Source of the DNA: Elysia marginata
Lineage: Eukaryota; Mollusca; Gastropoda; Plakobranchidae
NCBI GenBank assembly: GCA_019649035.1
Contig: BMAT01006647.1
Span: forward strand, 10,368-38,599
Length of the DNA: 28,232 nucleotides
Direction: 5' to 3'
Shown here in pieces: positions 9,601 to 17,101 of this stretch. The notes under the pieces are model-generated. The model ran no database searches and was not told where the DNA came from. It worked only from the letters and a program-made list of their open reading frames with translations. A program made the translations under genes and the position numbers. Every line of letters starts with the position of its first letter. Position 1 is the stretch's first letter.

Positions 9601-12600
9601 TCTACTTTTAGTAACAAAGTAGGGAAGATTGTGTAATATGGTATGATATAATAACAAAAAACATTTTGCCTGAAAGCCCATTCATTTGGTATCAAAACGG
9701 TATATATGTCACTTAGGTATCTCAACAGTTGCCTTTGCAAAAAGCTGCTGTAAAAAAGTAGACTCTCAGAACTATATTTGACTCCTAAAATAGTAGGGAA
9801 GGAAGAGACTTAAACTTAACTTCTTATCCTATAAGTCTTTTAGAGAGTTGCCCGTGTCTATTGTTACTCATTGATTACAAAGCACTATTGGGTCTCTCGT
9901 CAGGTTCAGCTTTTCTTTCATCAGCCATTTTCAATCCAGTGTAAATCTTCAACATTTTTAAAATAAATAGTACTATCAAATGTTTTTTATTTTTTCCTGT
10001 AGACAATTGAGGACAGTGTCAAGAGAAATATACTACGAAGTGTCGCTCAGTTTACTAAGTTTGAGGGGAAAGAACTGGAAGATCTTTACTTCCTCTTCAA
10101 GGTATTTTTTCCGTAACTTTAGTTCCTTTAATTACCTCTTACTTTAATGTTTGTATTTTGTTGTCTCTGTCAACCTGGGGACAAGAAGAGAATAAAACTA
10201 CGATTTACAATTCCAAATTACTTCTCTACATATAAGCGTGGTTAAAAATGATCTCCCAATCTTTAAAAAAAATGTATTTTCATTTGAATCAGAATGTATT
10301 TTAAACTCACCTAGTTTTATTCAAAGGAAGATTTTCATTGCTACTAATTGAGTCAACGACTTTGTTGTGATAAAGATGTTATTTTCAACGGGGAGAATGA
10401 TCCTCTTTGATTACGTACGTACCGTACTGCATCCCTTATGAAGTTTTTTTTTAAAATGTATTTCCATTTATTTAAAATTAATAAAGGGAAAGAAAAATCT
10501 GTGAATTGCTAAAAGTCATCTCTCCATCTGTTTCATATGAATCATAATAAGAGAATTTACAGAATTTTTTCTTCTTGTGTGTGTGTGTAAATTTGTGTAC
10601 TGTAGGAGGAGTATCTGACTTCGTGCTACTGGCGGACGCACCAACACGTCGACACACCGGACAAGTTTGACCCCAGCCGTCCTTACTATGACCAGTACAA
10701 GCTGGACTTTGACCAGTTCCGCACGCTGTTTCTCTCACTCTCTCCCTGGGCAACCGGTCAGCATGCTGCCACGTTGGCTCTCAGGGCGTTTAGGGTAAAG
10801 CTGCTCTCAGCTGTTATAGTTTCATATAGATAAAACTTTTAGTACCTTCAGAGTAAATCTATTTATAGCCTTTTTAGTTTTAATAGACTTATTAATACAT
10901 GTATTGTTCATGATATTGCTAAATACGGAAATATTGCTTTTAGAGATGCTTTTGAATGCATATGGAAATGTTAACCCTAGAAGTGTCGCATATTAATTTT
11001 TGCGTCATAATTCCCTCTAGGTTTAGTACTAAAAAAATTCCCGCTTATGGGCAGATTTAATCGGCCAGCCAACAATAACACCCATCTTGTATCATACCTG
11101 TTACTCCTATATAAGCGCTGATGTTTACAAATTTGGTTCTCCTTTGCAATGATGAAAGACAACTGACCTCTAAATTAGGAACAAAACAGTTTCATTCAAT
11201 TCTACCTCTGAAGTTTAAAATGTCTTTGTATCTGAACTTTGACTCCTCTAGCTGTTGGACGAGAACCGAGACAACCTGATCAACTTCAAGGAGTTTGTGT
11301 CTGTGCTGGGCATCATGTGTAAAGAAGACGTCACTGCGAGGGTCAAGCTTCTTTACCAGCTCCATCTGCCCCCTGCCCTGCTGCCCTCTGACCCGACTGA
11401 CCCTGACGAAATGTCGGCTGCCACAACTTCTGACTCCCCCAAGTCACAGGGTTGGTTATGTTATCTTGTCGGTTCTTTTGACTAAATTCAACACTGATTG
11501 CAGATAGGCTTAACATCATTTGTAGAAAAAGACATAGGTAGTCTTGATCATTTATTTAAAAAAGAAAGAAAGTTTCTTGTACCTAGCAACATGTCTACCA
11601 AATAATCTCTTACTTAAGTGTATATATTCTAAGCTAAGAATATTTTCTGTACATGTTTACAATGAACTTGATTTTCTAACAGATTGTCGTGAATCTCTAT
11701 CTTTGAGTAAAATATTTTAATATGTTAAATTTTATATTCATCTGTGCTCTGTGCATATATTTTACTGCCTTGCAGTTGCCTTTATTTAGTTCTATCTAAC
11801 ACTGTATTTACATGTCTATTTATTTTGTTTTAGTATGTTTAATTAAACTGAAGTATGCTTTATAGGCTACATGTACTTTAATATGTATTTGTATATCCAA
11901 TGATGTTCAATCACAATTCTTTACATTCTTTTTGCTTATTATGCTTTAATTCGGTTGAAGCATGTCATTTTTAATTTCCCCATATGGGATTAATAAAGAA
12001 TTCTGTGTAAGTACGAGGGGAGTTCAATATGTCCTTATCATGACAATGATAGAACCAACCAACAGACTTGAAATTTGGCACACTTACATTTATTTCTCTA
12101 CATAGTCACCCAGCTGAGTTACACATTTCTCCCATCTGTCCTTGACCTTCAAAAGTCCTTGAGAGTAAAATGTGTCAGATTGCGCTTGAAACCATGCTTC
12201 AACAGCAGTAATCGCATCCGTGATGTCTTCAAAACGGCGCCCTTTAATGGATTTCTTTAGGTTTGGGAACACATAGAAGTCTGAGGGAGCTAAATCCGGC
12301 GAGTATGGAGGATGTGGAAGAATTTCGAAGCTGCATTGTTCAGCTGTCTCAACTGTTTGTCGTGCTCGATGAGCAGGAGCGTTATCATGCAAAAGCAGGA
12401 CTCCGTTTCGAAGCTTTCCTCGTCTTCTCCTTGCTAATTCAGACCTCAGTCTTTTCAGCAACCCTGAGTAGTATTCTCCTGTGACTGTTATCCCCATTTC
12501 CCCTCATATTCTGATGCGAGAAAATTCATATTTAGGTCAATTATTTTAAATAGTCCAAAGCTTGTCACTTCATAAGTTCCTTTTACACATATTTTTAAGC

Positions 12601-15600
12601 TCACTGAAGCAAAAGTTTGTTCAGGAAATAAATTGATATTTTGTATAAAGAGAAAGATGTATATATTATCAGAAACCTTTCAGGCTTACATAACTTAACT
12701 GAATGCAGACGTATCAACGATTTATGAGCTCTAGAACTTACCAACATAGATCTATGTATCGCTTGACTTTGTCTCAATATCTCATTCTAAGATCGTTTCT
12801 GGTCAGTTGGTATGTTCAAACTTACCTTTTCAGTCATGTTGAAAGCTCGGAAGATGTTTGCGAAACAATGGTGGATACTGCAATTGCAGAGCCATTGTTT
12901 TATGTTAAAATGAGCTTTGACACAAGTCTTAGCAGAAGCTAGATCTAGTTAATTACATCAGAAGCTATTAAAAATAAAGACCTGGATGAGTTCACTTTTC
13001 ATAAATTGTTATTTCACGGATTCCAATGTTCACATTTATCTCACAATATTTCAGCCTCATTAGAAGCTGGTATTGACGCCTCGGACTTCTTTGACGCAGA
13101 TGATGACCGTGGCTTAGAAACGCCCACTCCTGATGATGGTGAGAAATGTTTAATGTCCAAGGGAGAAAACTAAACATGGCAAACAATGTCTCATCCAGTC
13201 ACAAAACTTGGTGCTCATTTTTCAATGTGTTCTCTGAAGGACGTAGTTTTTGATAAGACTAAAATGTAGTCAACTGTCATATGAAAACTGAAACCCTCGC
13301 TCATGAAGAGTAGAGTAAAACTGTTCTCTATATTAGCCCAAATTGACAAGGCATAAGAATAACTAAAAATATCCTTTGACTTGTTCACACTCTTTGAGGT
13401 TTTCTTCCATGCTTGACCGCCGATTCCCTTCAAAGACAAAAAAAAAAAAGATGTTTATAGCCCTGTTTGTTCTTTTTGTTTCCTGGCTAACTTGGTTGTA
13501 AAGGTGGCAGAATAGCAAATAAAGTTGTATTGAAAGGCAGTCAACTGCTCTCTATAAAGTTTCCCCTCGTCTCACAGCTCTTACGAGTTCTGAAGGGTAT
13601 TATATCTTAGTGCTTATTAAACTTTCATACCATCTTGTTCATCCCAAGATGCATACACCACACTTTTATATTAACATTATTTATTTATATAGTCAAACCT
13701 GTCCAAGGTGACCATTGAAGATCAATAATGATAAGGGACATTATGGACAGGTGGTCGGGATGGGTAGCCATGCTGTAAAATGCAGTTTCTTTTATTTCTG
13801 TGTTTTTTTTTCAGTCGCAAATAACTTTCCCTGCAAAGTTCCCATTTTCTTTATTTAACAAATGGTCGGCAAGTTTGGGAACTCCCACTTGGTCACTGCA
13901 GGCTGTGTTTCATAAGTTTACATCATAGGTAAACAAAAAAGCAGACATCGATTAGGGAGGTAAGAGGCAATTCGGAGTACTGAGCTGGCTTTTATTTGGT
14001 TCTTCTCAGGTCAAGAGTGGTNNNNNNNNNNNNNNNNNNNNGAGAGGCTGTATGTAAAGAATATTGTGAAGTAAAAAGCTGCCTGCCATTACGTTAGTAA
14101 GGTGGTTGCCTTTCAGAATACCAAAATAGTAAAAAAAAAATACAAGGGAGTCTAAGAAAAGTGTTTTCAATACAGGGGGTCATCTTAGACAGGTGGTCGG
14201 CTACTCAGTTCTTACTTTCCTTTTTACTGGCTTAAAAATGAGCATGGAGAAGAACATCTCCAGAGGAATGAATAATATCTTTAAGTACTCTTGTTTTCTT
14301 TTGCAGATCTTGAGTTGCCCCGCCTGCCCTACAGTATGTCTTCGTCCTCTGAACCCGATGCCCGCCCGCGCGTGGTGAAACCAGAAAGCTCTAGTGTCGA
14401 CCCGCGGCCTGTTCAGGTGGAGATGGTCTCCCTTGACTCTCCATCTGTGGAGGAGCAGACCCAGGGGGCGGATGAAGGTGTGATTGAGGCAGAGGAAGAT
14501 CAGAGCAAGGATAGCCAAGAGGCACAGTGTTGTGGTGATTCGACAGGGGAGGGAGAGACTGGGTCAAAGACGGTACCAACCTCATCACAAGAAGGAGGAG
14601 GAGTAGGGCAAGGAGAGGACAGGGCTGGCGTCGGTCAGACGGATGTCAAGCAGGCCGAGGAGGATCATGCGAGCAGCCAGGTTAAACCATCCGATGCGTC
14701 CGGCGCTACGCCCAAGAGACCTGACAAGCTTGTCACTGGTAGGTTGTTGGTGGATGGAAAAGCAAAAGCTAGAACTAGTGCTATCTCTTAATTTTGAAGT
14801 CTGTTACTTTTATTACTTAGCTTTATGCTAAAAATGAAGGGGTTTTCTTTACAATTCATCTAGGGGATCGATACGGGAAGTAGAAGTGTTTTATTCTTGA
14901 AAACAGTTTTACCTCATCATTAAGTTTGCATTTGGTACCGAAAAACTTTCATAAAACAGAGACCTGGGATGCTCTTTGTCCTGTAAATTTAGTTTGCTCC
15001 AAATATTGCCCTGAAAAAAGTTTTGAAAAGCCAGCTTGAAGGGAAATCCATCAGTTCAAGTCTCACAAACTTTCTATGTAACATATGTGATAAATTGACG
15101 TACTGTCCACTTTTTTGATATTTCAAACCTCATGGGAACAAAGTTTTACTTTGAATTGCCCAAAAGTTGCATTATCAGTGTATAGTACTAAAGTAAAATA
15201 GGACCAATAACCTGAAAATGGTTCAAATGAAGAAAATATTTGAATAATCAAGGTTTGAAGTATATGGACTTAGACTGTAAATATCGATCTGGTAAGTTAA
15301 GATATCTGGTTTTTTCTCAACAAACTAAATACTAAATTAATATGTTTTCTTCCTTTCCCAGGTAAAGGAACTGGCCGCGTACATATTCCATCAAAACAAT
15401 TCCCGCGACTAGTAGGCCGGGGTGCCCGGCGGGAAGAGTTTGCTTGGTTACCTCGTATGGATCAGGTCAGTCCGTGGTTTGACGCCAAGGTTATTCATCG
15501 TATTGTGACACTGAGCCAGCAAAATGGCGTATCTCATTTTTTAAAGTTTTAAAATAATCAATTCTTAGACCTAAGTGGCATATATGTGTCTCCTCATTTG

Positions 15601-17101
15601 TGGAGATATAATATTTCCATTTAATACAGGTGGCCCAGGAACACCCTATCAAACCTCCCATGTAAACCATTTTCAAGTCTTTGCATTTTAAAATTCCTGA
15701 CTTGTTTCTTAGCAAAATGCAGTTTGCTTTATCCATATATCTCAGCTAGAACTTGAGATATGGTTCTCGATAGTTTTGCAAGAGAGAAAATCAAGGCCTT
15801 TAAAGTCTTGACAAATGAGTAAATTTAAAGCACAATGGTTTTAAAAAAATTTTAAACGAAAACCATAAATGATCATAATTTTCACCAGACATTGGCTTAA
15901 ACAGGCAAGAAATGGCTCAAGCTACATCAGAGTGGAAAACTAGAAAATTGACAATAGACACCCAATCTACCTTTGTAAGCCTCTATCTCAGTTTGCTCCG
16001 TGGGGAATCAGACATGGTTTTCCTGAACTACCACATATATGGCTTATTCCATGGGAATTACAATTATTTTCCTATGGTATGATGCGCTATGCTGTTCAGG
16101 GTACAGTGATATGCCCTCCCACTTTGCTAACGCAGTGATGATAAATCTCTATTGTATTATTGTGCTGTGTTCAAAGCAAGTACAGGAACAAATAAATAAA
16201 TAGATGAAGAGCAAAGTATCATTAATTTTATTCTGCTATTGGTTCAAACACAGTTGAAAATTGTGCCTAAAAACCCCTCTGCATCCCCTATATCCACTGT
16301 TCTCCCACTCATATTCCATTTCCTTTACTTTTTTCCAATCAGGCCCAGTTTATCCAGATGTGGCGGTCACTGTATGACTTGTTCACCGACAGCCCGGAGG
16401 AGCAGGGTTTGTACCACAGCATCGCCACGGTCGGCACACTGCTGCTGCAAATCGGGGAGGTGGGCAAGCGGTTCCGTCACAACACGGACACAAGTTCAGC
16501 GTCTGGTGGGGTCAGTCCTGTCAGGGAGGTCGAGGGTGAAGGTCAAGGTCAGCAACAGCAGGAGGAGGTCATGGGACAAGACAGGTTAAAGGCCACTAGA
16601 GAACAAGGCAAGCAAACAAAGTCGGAGACAGTAAGCGGAGAGAAAGGGGACAAACAAGATGGACGTGGAGAGGAAGCTAATGACAGTAAGATACAAGATG
16701 GGAGTGATGATGTCAAGCAAACAGAGCCAGTGGAGAGGTTCAGCAGAGGAGTGGAAGAGGAAAACTGTGACGACAAAAGTCTTTCAGCAACAACATCAGG
16801 CGCAAAGGCACAAGCACATGGTGATGAATCTTCTGCCTCAGCAGACGTGAGCTCTTCCAGCATTCCAGAAGTCCAGCTGAGTCCAGCAGACCACAGCCCG
16901 ACCTCCAATTCACCAAAGAACACAAGCAAGCCAGACGAGGATTGGTCAATCTTGTTTGAGCAGCTCCTGGCTTCCATGCTTACAGAGCCGGCCCTCGTGG
17001 ACTTCTTTGAACGTGTTTATGATACCACTGATGCCGTTGCATCTCTCCGCAACAGGAGACTTGTTACCCGCATGCACAGTGCTTCCCCTGAAAAATCCTG
17101 A
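511..17101 (+). CDS. TBC1D9: TBC1D9-like Rab GTPase-activating protein, 3' part (15 exons, 928 codons)
   Basis: TBC-domain proteins stimulate GTP hydrolysis by Rab GTPases on membranes using an Arg and a Gln finger. TBC1D9/9B add two N-terminal GRAM domains and an EF-hand. Joining 511-617, 1362-1456, 2325-2419, 4097-4243, 5214-5325, 6920-6980, 7629-7826, 8802-8909, 10003-10101, 10606-10794, 11252-11450, 13055-13138, 14307-14738, 15362-15465 and 16343-17101 gives one uninterrupted frame. Counting from the Met at 513, the TBC domain covers about residues 15-230, the Arg finger is R67 in IERDLHR, the Gln finger is Q102 in YCQ, and the EF loop is 406-417. Conserved C-terminal blocks lie at 677-720 and 874-899. 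Vertebrate relatives are about 1250 residues, so roughly the first 400 are outside the window. The choice of TBC1D9 over TBC1D9B or TBC1D8 rests on the EF-hand plus the C-terminal block. The gene is probably the single invertebrate ortholog of the 9/9B pair (inference). Confidence 0.95.
618..1361 (+). other. Intron 1
   Basis: AT-rich, T-biased spacer of 744 bp with no coding match or clear repeat. It contains short homopolymer runs, and the acceptor is CTCCTAG at its end. Confidence 0.8.
1362..1456 (+). CDS. TBC1D9: TBC1D9-like exon 2 (Arg-finger motif)
   Basis: Encodes residues 36-66 plus two bases of codon 67. It begins MATHPNYY and ends in IERDLHR, which is the TBC motif IxxDxxR. The catalytic Arg finger is the last residue, and its codon is split AG|A by intron 2. 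The donor is AG|GTTAGG. The ATG at 1362 is an internal methionine, not a start, because the preceding exon joins in phase 0. Confidence 0.95.
1457..2324 (+). other. Intron 2
   Basis: 868 bp, AT-rich, with no recognisable element. A pyrimidine-rich tract around 2284-2315 precedes the acceptor TTTAG at 2320-2324. Confidence 0.8.
2325..2419 (+). CDS. TBC1D9: TBC1D9-like exon 3 (TBC core)
   Basis: Completes Arg67, then encodes residues 68-98 and the first base of Gly99. The visible signatures LPEHPAFQN and [17 protein letters not shown] are the conserved stretch just before the Gln finger in TBC1D9 proteins. The donor is G|GTAGGT. Confidence 0.95.
2515..2541 (+). repeat. (CTTG)n microsatellite
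   Basis: A short run of TTGC/CTTG units, interrupted once by TTAC, lies near the start of intron 3. Confidence 0.8.
2680..2909. repeat. Imperfect inverted repeat, GGGGTGGAAT-type
   Basis: The left arm (2680-2727) and right arm (2861-2909) are imperfect reverse complements. Left GGTAATCCCACCCCC matches the complement of the right arm, GGTAATTCCACCCCC. A second ATTCCACCCC segment also recurs in both arms. The arms enclose about 130 bp of AT-rich sequence. It resembles a small foldback or MITE-type element. I see no clear target duplication, so the class is unassigned. It sits in intron 3. Confidence 0.6.
3034..3046. repeat. SINE target-site duplication, left copy
   Basis: GGCGTTTTCTGGA, identical to 3303-3315 on the other side of the SINE. 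Confidence 0.9.
3047..3302 (-). mobile_element. tRNA-derived SINE, full length, with 13-bp target duplication
   Basis: Read on the minus strand it starts near 3302 with a tRNA-like head. An A box TAGCTCAGTTGGTAG is followed about 35 bases later by a B box GGTTCGAAAC, then an unrelated body, and it ends in a (CAAT)n tail (ATTG repeats at 3046-3060 on +). Both flanks carry the identical 13-mer GGCGTTTTCTGGA (3034-3046 and 3303-3315), the mark of LINE-machinery insertion. It lies antisense inside intron 3 and has no coding capacity. Not a functional tRNA gene: no intact acceptor stem was found. Confidence 0.9.
3303..3315. repeat. SINE target-site duplication, right copy
   Basis: GGCGTTTTCTGGA, identical to 3034-3046. 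Confidence 0.9.
3788..4060. repeat. ~97-bp tandem repeat, about 2.7 copies
   Basis: The phrase GAATTTTCCTGCTTTTTGTG recurs at 3805, 3902 and 3999, giving a 97-bp period. Copies 1 and 2 are nearly identical over their length. Copy 3 lacks the segment around TTAGAAAATCAGTG and ends in AATTTGTTCTCA. The array ends about 35 bp before the acceptor of exon 4, so the last copy probably supplies part of the branch-point region. Confidence 0.9.
4097..4243 (+). CDS. TBC1D9: TBC1D9-like exon 4 (Gln-finger motif)
   Basis: Encodes residues 99-147 plus the first base of Gly148. It opens [16 protein letters not shown], where Tyr100-Cys-Gln102 is the TBC YxQ Gln finger. It continues with [25 protein letters not shown]. 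This is the most conserved exon of the gene. The donor is G|GTGAGA. Confidence 0.97.
4244..5213 (+). other. Intron 4
   Basis: 970 bp, AT-rich. The only structure seen is a 61-bp tandem duplication. The acceptor is AACACCAG. Confidence 0.8.
4591..4712. repeat. 61-bp tandem duplication
   Basis: Two adjacent copies starting at 4591 and 4652 share ATATTTCAATCAAATGCTCA and GACTGTGTGATGGTAGTGTT, with a few substitutions between them. It lies in intron 4. Confidence 0.9.
5214..5325 (+). CDS. TBC1D9: TBC1D9-like exon 5 (TBC domain)
   Basis: Encodes residues 148-184 plus two bases of Ser185. The signatures [12 protein letters not shown] and [12 protein letters not shown] match the TBC helix that carries the conserved SLxWFLTLF sequence of the family. 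The donor is AG|GTACAG. Confidence 0.95.
6366..6404. repeat. 39-bp direct repeat inside the LTR, copy 1
   Basis: Starts ACACAAGTCCTCAGGGACTA. It is identical to 6469-6507, with starts 103 bp apart. Confidence 0.95.
6469..6507. repeat. 39-bp direct repeat inside the LTR, copy 2
   Basis: Identical to 6366-6404. The two copies contain the near-palindromic core GTCCTCAGGGAC. Confidence 0.95.
6920..6980 (+). CDS. TBC1D9: TBC1D9-like exon 6 (TBC domain)
   Basis: A short 61-bp exon completing Ser185 and encoding residues 186-205, [20 protein letters not shown]. It matches the family's VMPFESAVVVVDCFFYEG stretch. The donor is CGA|GTGAGT. Confidence 0.95.
6981..7628 (+). other. Intron 6
   Basis: 648 bp containing a decayed SINE-like segment. 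The remainder is unremarkable. The acceptor is CTCCCCAG. Confidence 0.8.
7160..7480 (+). mobile_element. Decayed tRNA-derived SINE (candidate)
   Basis: A good B-box-like GGTTCGAGTCC at about 7212-7222 follows a degraded A-box-like TTAGTGGCG 45 bases earlier. The body is not similar to the SINE at 3047-3302. The 3' part ends in GAGTGTGCTTATATAGG, reminiscent of LINE-type tails. No clear target duplication was found. It could also be a chance promoter-like motif. Confidence 0.4.
7629..7826 (+). CDS. TBC1D9: TBC1D9-like exon 7 (end of TBC domain and linker)
   Basis: Encodes residues 206-271. [12 protein letters not shown] and EDGEAMAVL are the conserved last helices of the TBC domain. The second half (NSNSSTPN... 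to AAAKE) is a polar, variable linker also found to vary between family members. The donor is GAG|GTGAGC. Confidence 0.95.
7827..8801 (+). other. Intron 7
   Basis: 975 bp, AT-rich, with no recognised repeat. It ends in a long pyrimidine-rich tract (about 8708-8780) without any AG before the acceptor pair at 8797-8801. Confidence 0.8.
8802..8909 (+). CDS. TBC1D9: TBC1D9-like exon 8
   Basis: Encodes residues 272-307, with [16 protein letters not shown] and [11 protein letters not shown]. These match the family's VDIFRLIRTSYEKFG and RFKQRLKVIQ segment downstream of TBC. The acceptor is a GAGCAG (NAGNAG) tandem. Starting at 8799 instead would add one Gln without changing frame. The donor is CAG|GTAAGT, the strongest in the gene. 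Confidence 0.92.
8910..10002 (+). other. Intron 8
   Basis: 1093 bp, AT-rich with many T and A runs. No element was recognised. The acceptor is TTCCTGTAG. Confidence 0.8.
10003..10101 (+). CDS. TBC1D9: TBC1D9-like exon 9
   Basis: Encodes residues 308-340 in phase 0. [14 protein letters not shown] and [10 protein letters not shown] match TLEDTTKRNVVRTI and ELEELYALFK of the family. The donor is AAG|GTATTT. Confidence 0.95.
10102..10605 (+). other. Intron 9
   Basis: 504 bp, AT-rich, with a short (GT)n run at about 10577-10588 just before the acceptor TACTGTAG. Confidence 0.8.
10606..10794 (+). CDS. TBC1D9: TBC1D9-like exon 10
   Basis: Encodes residues 341-403 in phase 0. [18 protein letters not shown] and LSPWATG match the family's HLTSCYWGG, EQYRIDFEQF and FPWACG segments leading into the EF-hand. 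The donor is AGG|GTAAAG. Confidence 0.95.
10795..11251 (+). other. Intron 10
   Basis: 457 bp, AT-rich, with no recognised element. The acceptor is CTCCTCTAG. Confidence 0.8.
11252..11450 (+). CDS. TBC1D9: TBC1D9-like exon 11 (EF-hand calcium loop)
   Basis: Encodes residues 404-469 plus the first base of Ala470. [12 protein letters not shown] (406-417) is a canonical 12-residue EF loop. Asp, Asn and Asp are at positions 1, 3 and 5, Ile is at 8 and Glu at 12, so calcium binding is plausible. A helix [20 protein letters not shown] follows, then a Pro/Ser-rich linker. The donor is G|GTTGGT, the weakest in the gene. It is chosen because it keeps phase 1 into exon 12. Read-through would meet a stop at about 11483. 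Confidence 0.92.
11940..12011 (+). mobile_element. LINE-type 3' tail
   Basis: TTAATTTCCCCATATGGGAT followed by TAATAAAG at about 11971-11998 is the short hairpin plus AATAAA arrangement seen at the 3' ends of many invertebrate non-LTR retrotransposons. No reverse-transcriptase sequence is detectable upstream, so this would be a 5'-truncated copy. The left boundary is unknown and may reach back to about 11640. Confidence 0.5.
12014..12535 (-). mobile_element. Truncated mariner element (DD34D)
   Basis: The right end of the element (left in this window) starts CGAGGGGAGTTCAATATGTC beside a TA at 12012-12013, typical of mariner termini. It contains the C-terminal part of a transposase and stops at about 12535, with no opposite inverted repeat visible. 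It lies antisense in intron 11. Confidence 0.8.
12090..12497 (-). pseudogene. Mariner transposase, C-terminal fragment
   Basis: A 135-codon open frame. [12 protein letters not shown] holds the second catalytic Asp and [18 protein letters not shown] the third. Exactly 34 residues separate the two Asp, as in mariner (DD34D). The first Asp and the N-terminal helix-turn-helix DNA-binding domain are absent. The frame remains open a little upstream of the Met, to about 12530, giving [13 protein letters not shown], like the family's GTTITGEYY segment, so the Met is not a real start. No stops or frameshifts are seen in the remaining part, which suggests a fairly recent copy. It cannot be active as a transposase. 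Confidence 0.9.
13055..13138 (+). CDS. TBC1D9: TBC1D9-like exon 12 (acidic linker)
   Basis: Completes Ala470, encodes residues 471-497 and gives the first base of Asp498. The content is acidic: [20 protein letters not shown]. The call rests on consensus splice sites (TTTCAG and G|GTGAGA) and exact phase compatibility with both neighbours, since this part of the family is variable. Vertebrate proteins have an acidic segment in the same place. Confidence 0.85.
13692..14200. repeat. Inverted-repeat element, ACCTGTC-type ends, interrupted by assembly gap
   Basis: The left end is ACCTGTCCAAGGTGACCATT (from 13697). The complement of the right end is ACCTGTCTAAGATGACCCCC (14175-14194). An extra GGACAGGTGGTCGGG at 13745-13759 forms a local hairpin with the left end. 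The pattern matches a non-autonomous repeat with terminal inverted repeats. The superfamily is not assigned. Because of the gap its true length is uncertain. Confidence 0.55.
14022..14041. other. Assembly gap (20 N)
   Basis: Twenty undetermined bases, inside intron 12 and inside the repeat described around it. The size may be a placeholder. Confidence 1.
14307..14738 (+). CDS. TBC1D9: TBC1D9-like exon 13 (low-complexity Glu/Ser/Gly linker)
   Basis: Completes Asp498, encodes residues 499-641 and gives the first base of Gly642. It is rich in Glu, Asp, Ser, Gly and Gln and predicted disordered, with few hydrophobics apart from [10 protein letters not shown] near the start. Splice sites TTTTGCAG and G|GTAGGT fit both phases. 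There is no residue-level match to vertebrate proteins, so most of this is lineage-specific linker. The base composition is markedly GC-richer than the introns. Confidence 0.88.
14739..15361 (+). other. Intron 13
   Basis: 623 bp, AT-rich, with no recognised element. The acceptor is CTTTCCCAG. Confidence 0.8.
15362..15465 (+). CDS. TBC1D9: TBC1D9-like exon 14 (basic segment)
   Basis: Completes Gly642 and encodes residues 643-676. Basic and aromatic content is visible in [18 protein letters not shown] and AWLPRMDQ. It lies directly before the conserved QFIxM block, as the vertebrate LPKLNQG segment does. The donor is CAG|GTCAGT. The call rests on splice sites, phase and position. Confidence 0.88.
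15466..16342 (+). other. Intron 14
   Basis: 877 bp, AT-rich. The segment 15715-15765 includes a small palindrome, ATATCTCA/TGAGATAT, around GCTAGAACT. No mobile element was identified. The acceptor is CCAATCAG. Confidence 0.8.
16343..17101 (+). CDS. TBC1D9: TBC1D9-like terminal exon 15 with stop codon
   Basis: Encodes residues 677-928 and TGA at 17099-17101. The first block, [14 protein letters not shown] followed by [11 protein letters not shown] and [12 protein letters not shown], matches QFIELCKTMYNMF..EQELYHATA..LLLEIGEVGKLF of TBC1D9. A long Gln/Glu/Ser/Lys-rich disordered stretch (about 725-870) follows. The final conserved block, [20 protein letters not shown] (876-895), matches DWAITFEQFLASLLTEPALV. 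The last 30 residues are divergent. The ATG at 16358 is internal. Confidence 0.96.
   Translation, partial: AQFIQMWRSLYDLFTDSPEEQGLYHSIATVGTLLLQIGEVGKRFRHNTDTSSASGGVSPVREVEGEGQGQQQQEEVMGQDRLKATREQGKQTKSETVSGEKGDKQDGRGEEANDSKIQDGSDDVKQTEPVERFSRGVEEENCDDKSLSATTSGAKAQAHGDESSASADVSSSSIPEVQLSPADHSPTSNSPKNTSKPDEDWSILFEQLLASMLTEPALVDFFERVYDTTDAVASLRNRRLVTRMHSASPEKS

Larger units (their letters stand above)
11451..13054 (+). other. Intron 11
   Basis: 1604 bp. It contains a LINE-type 3' tail directly followed by an antisense mariner fragment. The rest, 11451-11640 and 12540-13040, is AT-rich without recognised content. The acceptor is ATATTTCAG. Confidence 0.85.
13139..14306 (+). other. Intron 12
   Basis: 1168 bp including a 20-N gap. 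It holds the GACAGGTGGTCG-type inverted-repeat element. The rest is AT-rich. The acceptor is TCTTTTGCAG. Confidence 0.85.

Noticed and set aside
12263-12484. 73-codon open frame, + strand
   Set aside because: Antisense shadow of the mariner transposase fragment.
14201-14518. 105-codon open frame on the minus strand
   Set aside because: Antisense of intron 12 and exon 13. It crosses the splice site and has no domain.
15715-16205. Possible dispersed repeat in intron 14, perhaps related to 24950-25700
   Set aside because: The two regions have a similar flavour (GAGATAT-type phrases), but I could not align them over any convincing length by eye.
16549-16977. 142-codon open frame on the minus strand
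   Set aside because: Antisense shadow of exon 15's low-complexity coding sequence.
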